Shown: one piece after another, positions 16,925 to 32,468 of the stretch | How the letters are laid out: each line of letters begins with the position of its first letter | Numbering within the stretch: position 1 is the first letter of the stretch | Translations under genes and position numbers: made by a program | NCBI GenBank assembly: GCA_002104895.1 | Contig: MCFG01000015.1 | Coordinates: 62,501-115,000 of the forward strand | Reading direction: 5' to 3' | Origin: Anaeromyces robustus | Taxonomy: Eukaryota; Neocallimastigomycota; Neocallimastigomycetes; Neocallimastigales; Neocallimastigaceae | Length of the DNA: 52,500 bases | The notes under the pieces: model-generated | Database searches by the model: none | What the model was told of the DNA's origin: nothing | Seen by the model: only the letters and a program-made list of their open reading frames with translations

Positions 16925-19404
16925 TTACTTAATGATTTTTTTGTACGATATATATTTTTTACTATAATAAAATATATATCAAATGCTAATATTAAAAAAA
17001 AAACTTGTTTCAAAATATTATTGATTATATATAATTTATATATATTAACTATATATTATATATAAATTTTTAATTTTAATATTTAAAAATATAATAAAAT
17101 ATATGTGTCAATTTAAATGGTGTAGAAAAAATTAATTATCATTGTATAACCATTGAAAAAAAAAACTTAACTTTTTTTTTTTAAATAAAATAAAGTTTAT
17201 ACTTGATATTTAAATAAAATTAAAACTGATTGTATTATAATATATTAATAAATATATAAAATTTAATTGGAGTAATTATTTTTAAATATATATAAAATAT
17301 ATATATCATATATTATTTAATTAATTTTTAATTCTTTTTTTTTTTGTAAAAAAAAAAATTATAAAATAAAATTATTAGATTAATTATAATTAAAAAAAAA
17401 AAAAAGAGAAGAAAAAAAAATAAAATATTATTGAAATATTATAATCAAGAAATACAATTATAATAAAACATTTTAAATTTTTATATATAAAAGAAAATCA
17501 TAATTTTAAAAGCATGTTAATCATCTTCAATAGTTTATATCATCAACTTTTTTAACAGTTATCCTATAATTTTAATTTATTTTATTTATTATTTTATTTT
17601 ATGGAAAGACAATAATACTCTTATTCATTATATCATTTTATTATTATTCTCATTAATATAATATAATTGCAACTATTTTAAAATATTTATCAATAAAATT
17701 ATTATTATTATTAATTAAAAAACTAAATTATTATTGAACATTATATATTTTATGTAATAATTTAAAAATATATAAAAAAATAATTATGGATAGTAATATA
17801 TTAAACCGAACTTATATAAATTATTTATTGGTTTAATAATTAATTAAAAATATTAATAATATTTAATTCTTCAATATAAAAATCATTTTTTTAATTCTTA
17901 AAGAGAAAAAATTCTAGATATTTAAAATCATTTTAAAGATTTTTATAGAAAAAAAAAATCTAGATTTTACATAAAAATTTTATATTAAATTATTTTATAT
18001 AAAACAGAAATATTTCTATATAGTAAATTAATTATCAAATAATTAAATAAAACTTATAATTATAGACATATATAAAAAAAAACAACAGTTATTCTACATT
18101 TTATTTATATTAATAATAATATAGTAAATCATACAATTTATGAAATAGATTTTATAAATTTACAAAATTTTTTAAAGATAAACTCTATCCTATTATAAAA
18201 TAAAAAACTATATTCACTTAATCCTTTAAAATATTTTTTTTCATATTTCATAATTCTTTTTTTTTTTTTTTTTTTTAATTTTTATTTTTTTTTTTTTTGT
18301 AATACTAATGTAACCTATTATTTTTATTTAATAAAATTTTAATATATAAAAAAATTACATTTTAATTAATAATGAAATTATAAACATTTTAAAATACGTA
18401 ACACAAAATTAATTTTATAAACTTTAATTAAAAATAATTCATTAATACAAATTATTACTCATAAACTAAAATTAATAAAAAATGAATTAAATTCTCAATA
18501 ACAACAGTAAATTTTTATATAAAAAAAAATAATATAAAATTTAAAGATTATAATTATTAAGGAAACTTGTAAAATAAAAATTAAAAATTAAAAAAAAAAA
18601 AAAAAAAAGAATTAAAATAATAATATATTAAAATTATTAAAATCATAATATTTAAATTAATACTTGTATAACAATGTACTGTTTTTTTTTTTTTTTTTTT
18701 TTCATAAGATTATTAAATAAATTTCACCCTTATTATATATGCAAAATGTATACTACTCAGTTTCATATTGTTATATATTATATAATTATTTAATTATATT
18801 AATGAGAAAAAATATTGTTTTGTATTTAAATTCATTCATTACTATATTAAATAATAAAATAATGATTAATTAGAATAATTAAATATATCATTAATTTTTA
18901 TATAATTATTAATTGTTATATAATTATTATATATAACATATTATAATAAAAAATAATTATATTTTTTTTATAAAATATTTAAAAAATAATAAATAAAAAA
19001 AATTATATGTATTATAAAAATGTGGCTGATTTTAAAAAATTTGAATAAATACTATAATATAAAATTTTAAATATTAAATTTTTATATATTAAATTTTGTA
19101 CTTTTTTTTTTTTTAAATTAAAATTAATGATTTTAATAATTTGATAGGGTACATTTTTTAATATTCAAATATATAAATCTTATATCGTAGTTTAAGAAAT
19201 TTATATATATATTAATTCTTTATATTATATGTAAAATAAAAATACATCATTTTACCATGAATATTTTTCAAAATATTTTTTATTTAGTAACATATAAAAA
19301 ACTTTTTCCTAAGGAAAAAGAAAACGAAAAAATATTTCTTTTTTATTATTTATAATTAATAATACAATAAAAAATAAATTTATATAAAATATTTTATATA
19401 ATTT

Positions 19405-19470
19405 TTTATTTATTTATTTATTTATTTATTTTATCTATTTATTTATCTATTTATTTATCTATTTATTTAA
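19405..19470. repeat. Imperfect (TTTA/TCTA)n microsatellite
   Basis: TTTA units with regularly placed TCTA variants in the second half, a small compound array. Confidence 0.85.
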
Positions 19471-22400
19471 TTTAAATAGTTATTATTATTTTAAAATTAT
19501 CAAAACAATCTTTCACATTAAATTTTTAATATATTAAATTATATTAAATTTATACTATTCATGTATATTATTATTTATTTTTTATATTATTCATGTATAT
19601 TATTATTTATTATCTATAGACATATTATTCAAAAATACTATAAAAATATATATTGACATTAATAATTATAAAATAATAATTATTTAATATATAATATTAT
19701 TCTATTATTATAATTATTAATTTTTTTTTACATTTATAATAATTTTTTTATATTTTATTGTTTTAAATAAAAAAAAAAAAAAAAAAAAAAACTAATAAAA
19801 ATTATAAAGTTATGTTGAAGTTATCCTATTAATAATAACATAAATATTGCAGCGTGGCATTGTTTATTATAAAATTTATTAAATATTTAAAGTATTGCTT
19901 TTACTGTATTAATTTTTTTCCTCTAGTCATTATATTTGTTCTAATCAATGATAATTATTACTTTTCTATTAATATTTTTTAATTATTTAACTATATGATA
20001 TTTTTTTTTGATAAAAAATTACCTTAATAAGAAATAATTATTACTTTTATTTCTTTTTTTTTATACTTTCTTTTAAATATTATTATATTTGATTTTTCTA
20101 TATTTTATAATTGCTTATACTTTTTTTTTTAATTTTAATTAAGGATAATAATTCTTTTTTAAATCTTCTTTGTATTCTTAACCTATATTATAATAATATT
20201 ATTATTAAAAGCATTAATATTAATACTATAGTATTTAATAATAATACAACCCTCTTTTTTTTTTTTTTACTTGTACATTTTTTATTTAAATTAACCTTTT
20301 TTTTGTGTGTTTTATTTAAATTTATTTTTATTTTATTTATTTTTTTATTTATTAATATATTAGCACATTGATTTATTTATCTATTTATTTATTCATTTAT
20401 TGTTTTATTTTGTTTTACTTTGTTTTGCTTTTTTATTATGCTTTTTGTTTTGTTTTTGTTTTAATTTTATAAATATATAAAGATTTCTTTATAATTAAAT
20501 AAACTTTCTGCTATAAATTCTATTAAAACTTTAAAAATATATTATAACTACTTTACATTGAGTTTAGAATTTAAACATTATATAATTTATTACATCAATA
20601 ATATTTTAATTACTTGATAAATATTTAAAAGCCACTATTTATACTGATTAAATGCAGATAAAATTAGTGTAACAGAAACTAAGTATTAATATAATTTAAA
20701 TATAAAATATGACATATTTAATACAATAATAAAAAATTATTTTACTTTATCTATTTTTTTTTTTTTTTAATAAATTAAATAAATTTGAATAACTTATAAT
20801 AATGATAAATAAAATGATCGTTGACAACAAAAACATTGTTTTTTTCTTTTTTATATTTAACTAATTTTAGTATTATTTTTCTTTTTCTTTTAATACTTTG
20901 TATTCATAAGCATTATATTTCCTATAAAGGACAAATTAATATTTTAACAACATATCAGCCTATTTAATTTAATCACTAATAATATCACTTAAACAAAATA
21001 ATAAATAATTTCGTTTTATTATTACTTTTTATTAAGATTGTAATTATAATATTATAAAAATTTGAAAAGTTGTCAAAATAAATCTTAAATAATTTGAATA
21101 GATTTTAACGATTTTATCAAGATATATTGTGGCTTTAATTTATAATATATGGCGTGGTAAATTTTTATATAATAATTCTATATTTGTATAATAGAAATAG
21201 AAAATATTTACAATAAGGATTTTATATTATTCCTTAATAAAATAAAATTAATAAATAAATACTAAAAACCTTTAAATAATACGATTTTTCAATTTTATTC
21301 TTATAATATATAATTTCATTTTAAACTAATTGAAAAGAATTTAATAATTTAGTATATTTTAATATTTATAATATAAATAAAAGAAGCAAAAAGATAAAAA
21401 AGTTAAAGCAAACCTCTAATTATATTAAACAAAGATTTTCTTTATATATATGTTGTTGATGCTATTGTTTATAATTTATAATAATATAGAAATTATATAT
21501 ACATAATCAATTAAATAAGTAGAATATAAATATATTTTAATTATAATTAATTAATTAATAATTACTGATTATGGTAAAACAAAAAAAAATTTTTTTTATG
21601 TTAATTTATTTATTAATTTAATTATTTTTATATATGCATTAATTAAATTTACATATTAAAATATAATTTAACATAAACTATGGTTTTATTTAAATTTTAT
21701 ATCATTATGATAATAAAATATTTAAATAGTAAAATAATAAAAAATAATTTATAAATTATAAAAAAGAATTATTATAAAAAAAAACTATATAACATATTAT
21801 TTGTCTTATTAACATTTATTATAGTAATGACTGTATAATGTAATTAAAAAATTTTTATATATGAAAAGAAAAAAAAATCAATTAATTTCATTATTATATA
21901 CTAAATTAATATATATATTAATTCTTAATATTAATAGTTATATATATAATAACATTAAAAATATATTAAAAAATTAATTATATTACCAATATATGTACAT
22001 TAATACAATAATAAAATATTTAATTATGTTAAAACTTATTTTTCTTCTTTTCTTCTGTTTCTTAAATATAAATATAATATATATATAATATATAATAAAT
22101 TAACCTTAATATTGTGTTAAACTATATAAGTCTTAAAAAGTTAAAATACTTATTATTGTAAAATAAAGGTTTTTTAAGTATGATCTTTTCAAAACCTTTT
22201 TTTTTTATTACTATTTTTAGTATTCAAATCCTTTAGTACTCAATACATATAATAAAATTCTAATTATCTTTGATATTAAATGTATAATAACAAATTTTTG
22301 ATATTATAATTATCTATGTTATTGATAACTAATAACATGAATAAATTATATATTGATACTGCACAAAGATTATATTAATTATCATTAATTATTATTAATC

Positions 22401-22840
22401 ATTTATATATTCATCCTACCATTTAAATATTATATTATTTTAAAGATACAAATTAATATTACATTTTATATCATACATTTACAAAAATTAACGTATTTAA
22501 TAAAACAATAGATACAAGGTGACACTGTTTTTATCCCTATTTTTTATATATTTAATAAATCCATAATTATATACAAATTTATTAATCACCTTTTATTATA
22601 TATATATATATATATATTTTTTTTTTTTTATAATTACAAATATTATATTACAATTATTTCCATTTATATATATTTATCTTTTAAATAATTATTTACCCAA
22701 AAATAAATATAAATTTAAATATTTTTTATTATTACTTATATAATATATGATAGTCAATTTCAATAAATATTATTATTATAATTACTATAATAATAATTAA
22801 TATATTATATTAATTATATTAAAATAATTTTTTGTATTTA

Positions 22841-22874
<34 letters not shown>

Positions 22875-22876
22875 CA

Positions 22877-22950
22877 GCAAAGAAAAAATTAATTTCTTTG
22901 CAACCCGATAGGTGTTTTGAGTATCCCTTAATACCTTAAATAGATAGGTT
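22877..22950. other. GC-richer island with a 9-bp hairpin after a long T run
   Basis: A T-run at about 22853-22874 is followed by CAG and the inverted repeat GCAAAGAAA (22877-22885) / TTTCTTTGC (22893-22901) with a 7-nt loop, then CAACCCGATAGGTGTTTTGA and flanking sequence to about 22950, including AGGTT-AATC-AACCT near 22944-22957. It is clearly less AT-rich than the several kb around it. It could be a small RNA, a terminal fragment of a mobile element or a gene relic; I cannot assign it. Confidence 0.45.
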
Positions 22951-23301
22951 AATCAACCTTAATTTATTATTATTATTTTTTATTTCATTTTCATAATTTA
23001 AATAATATCCTAAAAGTAATATAATTTTTAAAGATTCAGTTTATGAAGGAAAATCATTAATGAATAATATTAACAAAAAAAAAATTAAATTAACAATATA
23101 ATTAAATATTTTCTTTTAAATATGAAATAGAAATTATAATCTTATATTGAATAAATTAATTTTATTCCAACTAATTATAATAATTAGATATTGATAGAAA
23201 AATTCACTTAGAAAAAACAAAATTATTGACTATTACTAATAGCAAAAATAATTCCAAGAATATTAAATTTTATAATTATGTCAATAACTATTATTATATA
23301 T

Positions 23302-23371
23302 ATTCATTAATTAATAAATAATAAAATATAATTTATATTCATTAATTAATAAATAATAAAATATAATTTAT
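23302..23371. repeat. Two-copy 35-bp tandem duplication
   Basis: ATTCATTAATTAATAAATAA followed by TAAAATATAATTTAT, two direct copies at 23302 and 23337 with no mismatch seen. Confidence 0.9.
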
Positions 23372-25229
23372 AGAAAAGATTTTCATATTATATTTCAAAT
23401 ATTTGGCATTTAAATTATTATTACTCATTATAATTATTATTGTAGTTACAATTATTAATATTATATAACTAGATATTTCTACTTTTAATATTATTTAAAG
23501 TTTTATCAAATATATGTCTCTGTCATTTCGTCAATATTATTGATAATTCTAAAATTTGTAAATCTTTTTTAACACTTAAAATTTACGCAAAAAAAAAAAA
23601 AAAAAATAATTATTATTAATATATAGATAATATATAATAATTTAATTATAAATTTACTTTTAATATAAATGAAGATATTTAAAAGCCTATAATTTAATTA
23701 TTATAATTTTTCATAATTACCGATTTTTGACTTTTGACCTTTTTTTAATAATTAAATTACTAATAAACCAATATATTTTATTTGTGTATAAAAAATTCCT
23801 TTAACAATAAAATTGTGTTACGAGAATAATTTTTAAATTCTATATTTCAGAACCTATTTTCGTGATACAACAACTCATATGTTATGTTAAATTTGAGTTA
23901 ATATTAAAAATATTTATAGCCACATTTATTAAAAATAAAATTTAATAAAATAAAATAAAACAGTAAAAAAATAAAAAATAATAAAATAATAAAATAAAGA
24001 AATAAAGAAATAAAAAAAATAAAAAATAAAAAAATAAAAAAATAAAGAAATAAAAAGAATAAAAAATAAAGCAACTACAAAAATTATCATTATTAAAAAA
24101 TAAATAATCAAGAAAAATAGTCAGTTATATAAATTATAATACTCTTAAGACTTATTTCTTTTTAAATTGAATAAAGTTATAAATTTATAAATAAAAACAT
24201 TGCATAACATTTTCTTTCAAAATTAACAAGAGTAAGAAAAAAGTTTGTTTGACCTTTATTTCATTTTTTCATTTTTTATAATATAATAAATATTAAAGGA
24301 AAAAAGTATTGTTTTACTTATTATTTTTATTTTATTGTAAATATATTTTATTTATTAATTATATATTTTTAAGATGAATGATTCATTTTTTAATTATATT
24401 TGTTCTTTTGTTTATATTAAATTTTTTATTTATATTAAAATTTATTTTGTTTATACTTTTATATCAATAAAGTGTGGATATTGTATAAATTAAATAAAAA
24501 ATAAAAGCTAGGTTAAAATAATAATATATGCATATTTCATTAGGAGAAAAAGATACTTTTTAAAAGTTTTTTATTATATTTAGTGTTAACATAATTTTCA
24601 AAATGTTGATAATACTATATTATTAATAATCTCTTTAAAAATTCATAAAATAATTTTGATATTAACTTAATAAATATATTTACTTCATTAATAAATAATT
24701 ATTTATATATATGTTAAAAAAATATTTTACATCATATATCTAAAATAACATATATATATATATATATATATATATTTTTTTTCTGTGTTGATAAATCAAA
24801 TTATTATTATAATATAATTATAGCAACTTAATATAAATATTACCCATATTATATATATATATATATTAAATTTTAAGTTATATTTAGTAAGCTTTTTTTT
24901 ATTAATATATTATATAAATATGTTTTATTCAGTCTTTGTTGTAAAAATATATAATATTTTCTTAATTATATATTTTAACGTTATTAAAAGAATATTTTAC
25001 TATATTGATATAAAACAGTTTGATTAAAAAATAATTTAATTGAAATTAAAAGAAATAAAGAAATAATAAATAAAAATTCCTCGAAATTTAAAAATATTTC
25101 AATGTACGATTATTACATATATAGATGAAGTATATTATTAATTTATTATTTATCTATATATTTATTTTTATAATATTAGTTATAATAATTATAAAAAATA
25201 ATTATTATTTTATTATTATTTTAAAGATA

Positions 25230-25230
<1 letters not shown>

Positions 25231-25280
<50 letters not shown>

Positions 25281-25281
25281 A
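25231..25281. repeat. (AAAT)n microsatellite
   Basis: About 12 AAAT units, in the opposite orientation to most TTTA arrays in this window. Confidence 0.95.
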
Positions 25282-25344
25282 CATATATACATTATATAAT
25301 TATAATAAAAAATTGGATAATAATGAAGAATATTAACATATAAA

Positions 25345-25533
25345 AAATAAAAAGAATAAGAATAAAATCATTAATTATTTTTCTTATAACTACTTATAAA
25401 ATAAAAAGAATAAGAATAAAACAACAATAATATCATTAAATTATTTTTCTTATAACTACTTTTAAAATAAAAAGAATAAGAATAAAGCAACAATAATATC
25501 ATTAAATTATTTTTCTTATAACTACTTTTAAAA
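25345..25533. repeat. Minisatellite, three units of 54-66 bp
   Basis: Units start with AAAAAGAATAAGAATAAA and end with TTATTTTTCTTATAACTACT. The shared AAAGAATAAG core occurs at 25351, 25405 and 25471. Units 2 and 3 are nearly identical (66-bp step); unit 1 lacks about 12 bp of the ACAACAATAATATCATTAAA segment. Confidence 0.9.
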
Positions 25534-26336
25534 TAAAAAAATATATATATTAAATAATATTATAGATAGTAAGTATTATATTAAAGTTTTAAAGTTTTAT
25601 CATTTTAATTAATAATGATACTGTATATTATAATAATATTAATTATTTACAATTATATTAAAAATTTAGTAAAGGAAAATAATTAAATTAATAATTTTAT
25701 AATATAAAATATTATATAAATAAGAATAAAATATATTAAAAAAATGGAAATAAAATAAAATAATAGAAAAAATAACAATAGAATTAAAAAATAATAAATT
25801 TCTCTTTGTAATATGTTTAATTGAAAATTGAAATAAGAATATAAAATTTAGTATTTTTTTCTTTTTTCATTTTATTTTTTAATTTAATTATATAAAATTT
25901 CATATAACATATAATTTCATAAAAATCATTGATGTATGATATTTAATTAATAAATGTATAAAAATTTGCATATATATAATTTATATATTTATTAAATGAT
26001 ACTTATATTCTCATAAAAATCATTATTTTTAATATTTTTTATAAATTATTTTTTTATATATTACATATATTTTTACTAAGTTTAAAACTTTTATCTATAT
26101 ATATAATTATTTTAAATTATAATTAATAATTATAATACCTATTTCAATAATTCTTAAATAAACATAATATAGAAAATTATATATAAAATATAATTTCTAT
26201 TTATAAAATATATTAATGTATATTCATTTATCAATATATTTTAATTTGCAATAATAACAATAATAATAATAGCAAATATCATTTTATATAACAATTACTA
26301 TTCTGAACAAATGTATAAAAAGTACTTTGCCATTTG

Positions 26337-26378
<42 letters not shown>

Positions 26379-26404
26379 AATTTTCTAATAATTTAAATAA
26401 TATA

Positions 26405-28703
26405 ATGTCATTTCAAAATAATTCAAAAAAATCTACTAGAAAAAGTAGTAATATTAATGTTAATAATAATATTATTTATATCGATATTGATAATGACACT
26501 AAAAAAAGTGATGAAGAGTATAATTTAATTAATAATAATAATAAAAAATCTAATGAAATTATTATAAATGAAAATGAAAGTACAGCTTTACATGATTCAA
26601 ATATCAATTACTCTGAAGCTTTACAAAAAATAGAAAATATGATTAATAATATAAATATAAATAAATTATCAAAAGAAAAATATAATTTTAATAACTCTTT
26701 AAAAGCAAATGTAAATAATAATAATAATAATAATAAAAAGCAATTTAGTGTAAAAGTCAAAACTAATACATCCTCAAGTAATATAAATAATAATCAGAAA
26801 TATAATTATGAAGAAATTGATATAAAAAATGAAAAGAAACTTAATAATAAACAATGTAAAAAATTAAATGATATTAATGTATTATCATCCGAAAAGAATG
26901 ATAATGTGAATGAAAAAGAAAAATATATATTGAATAATGAAAATATGAATGAATATTTTAAAACACATTCAAGTAGTAAAATTAAGGGAAAATTAGATGT
27001 AACATATACATTGGATAATGATTTGAAAAAAAATGAAAGTATAATAATCAATGATATAGAAATTGTAAAAAATTCAAAAAAATCAGAAGACCAAGAAAAT
27101 AATTTGAAATCTATTTTTTTTTCCGAAAAATCTACTAACCAAGAAAAAGATAAAAATTCTAATATTGTTATAAATGACCCTAGCAATAATTATATTATAT
27201 TTAATGAAAACTCAAATATTCAAAGATATAATGATAATGATAAAACCAAGAATTTAAATCAAAATAATATGAATAATAATAATTTAGAAACAGTAGAATT
27301 AATTGATGACAATGAAAGTATCAATAAAATTGATAAAAAGAAAAAAAATCAAAATCAAAATGTATATCATAATAAAAATAAAAGTAAAAATGAAAGTAAA
27401 TATAAAGAAATTATTATTGATAATGATATTGATGATTTTCAGCAAATGAGTAAACAAAAACATAGAAAAAAGATTTATTATAATAATGATAATAATAGAA
27501 ACGACAGCGATAATAATAACAATAACAATAATAATAATAATAATAATAATGATAATATTATTATTAAGATAGATAATGATAAATCAGTAATATACGAAAA
27601 GAGAAATAAAAATCGAAATAGAAGTAGCAGTATTAATAGTATGGATGATTTCCCAGTTGATAATAATTATAATAACAATCAAGATTTTCAAATATTAGGA
27701 AAGCAAAAACATAGTTCTGATTTACATAGTTCAAAAATAAAAAATAAACAAAAAAATAAAGATAATCATCATAAAAATATAAAAGAAAAGGAAAGTAGTT
27801 CACATAAATCAAAAAGAAAAATGGTAGATGAAATATCAAATAATGATATCAATAGTATTGCAAATAATCATTCAAAAAAAAAGAGAATAAAACCATACTC
27901 TGAAACGGATATAAATGATTTTAATAAATTTGAAATAATAAATATTGATTCAAATAAAAGTGATACCAATATAATTGATTTGGAATTATCAAAATCCCGG
28001 ATATCTAATATTTCATATACCAGTTTATTTAACACAAATATTAATGATAATAATAATTATTATAATTATTATAATATTGATAATGATAAGAATATTAATG
28101 ATAATAATAATAACGATAACATGAATAATAAGAATATGAATAGAAATGTAAATAATATGAATATGGATAGAAATGTAAATAATATGTATATGAAAAATAA
28201 TTTAAATATCAATATAAATAATAGAAGTAGTAATAATAATATGAATATAAATGTAAATAATATAAATATAAAAAGAGAGAATAATACAAATATAATAAAC
28301 AATGGAAATTATATAAATAACGTAAGTATTGTTAATAATGCAAATAATTTTAACCAAATAAACACTACAAATGACAATATAAACAATAATGATAATAGTC
28401 ATCAACTAGACATAAATAAACAAAAAATAATTTTAAACAATATAACAATAGACCCAACCAAATCCTATGATAGAGTTAACAATTTATTTTATATTAATAG
28501 TATTAATTCTGATTCTAATGGATTAAACCAAAATATAAATCTCAATAATGTTATTTTTAATAATAATACTATAAATAACAATAGTAATAATATTTTAAGT
28601 AATGATACTTTTAGCAACAGTAATAATATTTTGAGTAATAACACTATTATTAACAATAATAGTAATGTTCTAAATAAAATTATTAATCATAATAGTAATA
28701 ATA

Positions 28704-28742
<39 letters not shown>

Positions 28743-31700
28743 TCAACAATAATAATAATACTATAAAAGTAAACAATATAAGATTTGAGAATATTAATTC
28801 AACTAATGTAATTAATAGTACAAATAATTTGAATAATCTTAATATTAATACTAGCAGTAATAGTAATATTGTTAATAATAGCAATTATAATAAGAATAGT
28901 AATAAAAATAATAATTATTGTGTAATTAATAATAATAAGAATCAACAACCCTTACAAATTATTCAATCTGAATCAACACGTCATAATAATATTGCAAATC
29001 AACATTCTGTATATAATAGTAACTACATACCTAAATCTTATTCTACTTTTTCAAATGATGTAATACAAAATAAAACTATTGAAAGCAGAATTAATAATAA
29101 TAATTTTGTCAAACATTATCAATATTACAATGCATCAAATATTACTAATCCCCAAATTAATGATTTAAAGAATTACAAATTTCATAATAATGGTAATAAT
29201 GATAAAAGAATTACTACTATTATTACTGCTAATGATGCTACTACTACTGCTGATGGTATAACTACTACAACAACTACTACTACTAATAATAATAATAATA
29301 ATAATAATCAAGTTATCATTATTGATGATGATAAACAAAACGTTTATATTAATAATAATTCACTATTTCATTCAAATAATGGATTTATTAATATCCGTAA
29401 TTATAATTATTATCAATCTTCAAAAGATACCAATGAGAATAAAATGACTGCTTCAACAACATTATTAAATAATAAATCAGCATCTAATAATGTAAATATA
29501 GATAATATACAATATAACAAAATGAACTATAATAATCAGTATATATTAAATAATTCTAATCATTTTTTTACTCAAAATAATGAAATTAATAATAGCAATA
29601 ATAACTATAATAACTATTCTTTTAATCATTCTTATAAAATTAACAATAATAACTATAATAATTATTCTTCTAATCATTCTTATAAAATTAACAATAATAA
29701 CTATAATAATTCTCTTATTAATAATAACAAATTATTAGACTCATCATTATCTTCTACTATCAATAAAACAAATACCCTGTTGAGTATCCAACAAAATTCT
29801 ATACTACCCCGTAGTAAATTTTTAGAGAATATAAATAATAATAATAAAAAGAATAGTTATTCATTAACACAGATTTTGAACGAAGAGGAAAATAGAAATA
29901 AACTTACTACTAACATAATTCATGGTAATTACAATAATATTAATAATAAAGTTATAACTATTATTGATAATCCAACAAATAATACTAATAATAATGATAA
30001 TAATAATAATAATATTAATATTAATAATAATGATCATAATAATGATCATAATAATAATAATAATGATAATAATAATGGTCATAATGATAAAAATAATGAT
30101 CATAATGATAATAATAATGATAATGATAATAATAATGATCATAATAATAACAATAATAATAATAATAATGATCATAATAATAATTTTAATAATATTAATA
30201 TTAATATTAACTCAAATGCTAATATTAAAAATAATATGGACATCAAAATATATGATATTAATTATATTAATATTAATAATAAAAACAATAAAAATCATAG
30301 TCCCTATATTAATAATAATAATAATAACAGTAGTAGTAGTAGTAGTAATGCCATAAATAATAATATTAATACTATTATTAATAAAAATTATAATAATAAT
30401 AGCATAAATAATAATAACATAACTAATAATATTAATAATAAAAATATTAATAATAAAGATATTAATAATAATTGCTTTAATATTATTAAAAGTAATAATA
30501 TTAATCAAAATGGTATTAATAATAATATAATTAATAATAACGTTAATAATGATTATTCAAATAATCAGTTTAAACAAGAAATACCTGTTATGCCTAATAG
30601 GATTAATAATCAAAATGATGATATTAAAAAACCAATCAAGAACGAAAATTCCAATAAAATATTAAACTCTGACAATAAAACACTAAATAATCTTAATAAA
30701 AACCAAAAAGAAAAAAAGATGATTTCAAAAAATAAATTACTTGACAATGTAAAATCCAGTGATTTATTATTAACAAAAGTAATTAATCCAAAAATAAGCA
30801 AAAGGAAGAAGAAAATAAATGGTAAAGAATTATCAAAAAATAGTCATAAAGTGTCCAATAAATGTAATACTAGTTGTGTTTCTTATAAATCAAAAACTGA
30901 AAAAGAAAGAAAAGGAAAAAATGAAAAAATGAATACCCATAAAAAAGCTAATGAATTAAATATTAAAAAAGATGAACAGTTAATAGCAGAATCATTATAT
31001 AAAACAAAAGCACCTCATAAAAATATGATTTACTTAGTAAACAAGATATTGAAACATTTATATATATCATCAGAACTTATTATTTATGATATATTGAAGA
31101 ATACTAATATTTTCAATGATAAAACCAAAGATTTTTCATTAAAAAGTAAAATTAATGTTTATGGTGCAGCTTTAGCTAGAAAACTTTCTAAAAAAATAGA
31201 AGATAAAAATATTCTTATAAAGATTTTAATAAGAATTATTAAAAATAAAAATGAACTTATAAATAAAGGTATTAAATTTAAATCAAATTATCCCACATTT
31301 GACTTTTTATTTGATTTTTCTTTATATCAAAGACAAAAAAGAATGGCTTTAATAAAAGATTTATTTGTTTTCCCATTTAAAGGTATTAATTCAGTTATTG
31401 TTACATCAGAAGATGAAAAAAGATTAATTAGTGGGAAAATGTTTAACGATAATTTAATTGAATTTTGTATTAAATGGTTAGAAAACACAATTTTAACGGA
31501 AAGTCAAAAATCTAACGTTCATTTTTTTAATTCATTTTTTTTCGATCAATTATATAGTAGAAAAACGTTAAGTCCGGAAGAAATGTATGATAGTGTTAAA
31601 AAATGGACTTCTAAAGTTGATATTTTTGATAAGAACTATATTTTTATTCCCATTAACGAGTCCATGCATTGGTATTTAATGATGATATATAATCCTTCTG

Positions 31701-32338
31701 CATTTCTAGTCAATAATGATTTAATAAAATTAGGAATAAAAGAGGAAGATAGTAAAATAAATGAAACTTCAAAATCTGCTACTAATGAGAGTATAGATTT
31801 GATAGATAATAATGATATTGATTCATTAAATATCCATGAAACCACGGATTCGATAGATACTACAGATGCTTTTGATTCTATGGATACATCTACTTTAACG
31901 AATTCAATAGAAACTACTGGAGATGAAGGAGGAAGAGATAATAGTATTAATGAAATTTTAATTGATACTGAATCTGAAACAAATAGTATTATAGAAAATA
32001 ACAAAAAAGTAATAATGAATAATGAGAATTTTCAAACAAATAATGAAAATAATTTATTTGAATCCATGAAGACTAATGAAACTGATAATAATGTTCATAA
32101 TATTGACAATAAATTAAATAATACCATAAATAATAATCCAGAAATCATGAATGTTAAAAATTCAAATAATATAAATAATTCATTAGAAACAATAAGTAAC
32201 CTTGAAAATAACAATAGAAACCTTAATAATAGTAATAATAATAATAATAATAATAATTTTAAATCCAATAAAATAATTATTGACAAAGAAGAAGAAATTT
32301 TTGAAATAAAAAGTAAAGAATCTGAAATAGTAATTAAT

Positions 32339-32375
<37 letters not shown>

Positions 32376-32429
32376 GAAGAAGACTTAATTCAACTAACCA
32401 AGATAATAATTTAATAATATTATCATCAG

Positions 32430-32468
<39 letters not shown>

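Noticed and set aside
20111-20371. 86-aa plus-strand ORF in the gene-free region
   Set aside because: Composed almost only of F, L, I, N and V with base composition equal to the surrounding noncoding DNA; no motif and no codon signal.
25345-25533. Possible CRISPR-like array
   Set aside because: Units are contiguous minisatellite copies without unique spacers, in a eukaryotic AT-rich spacer.
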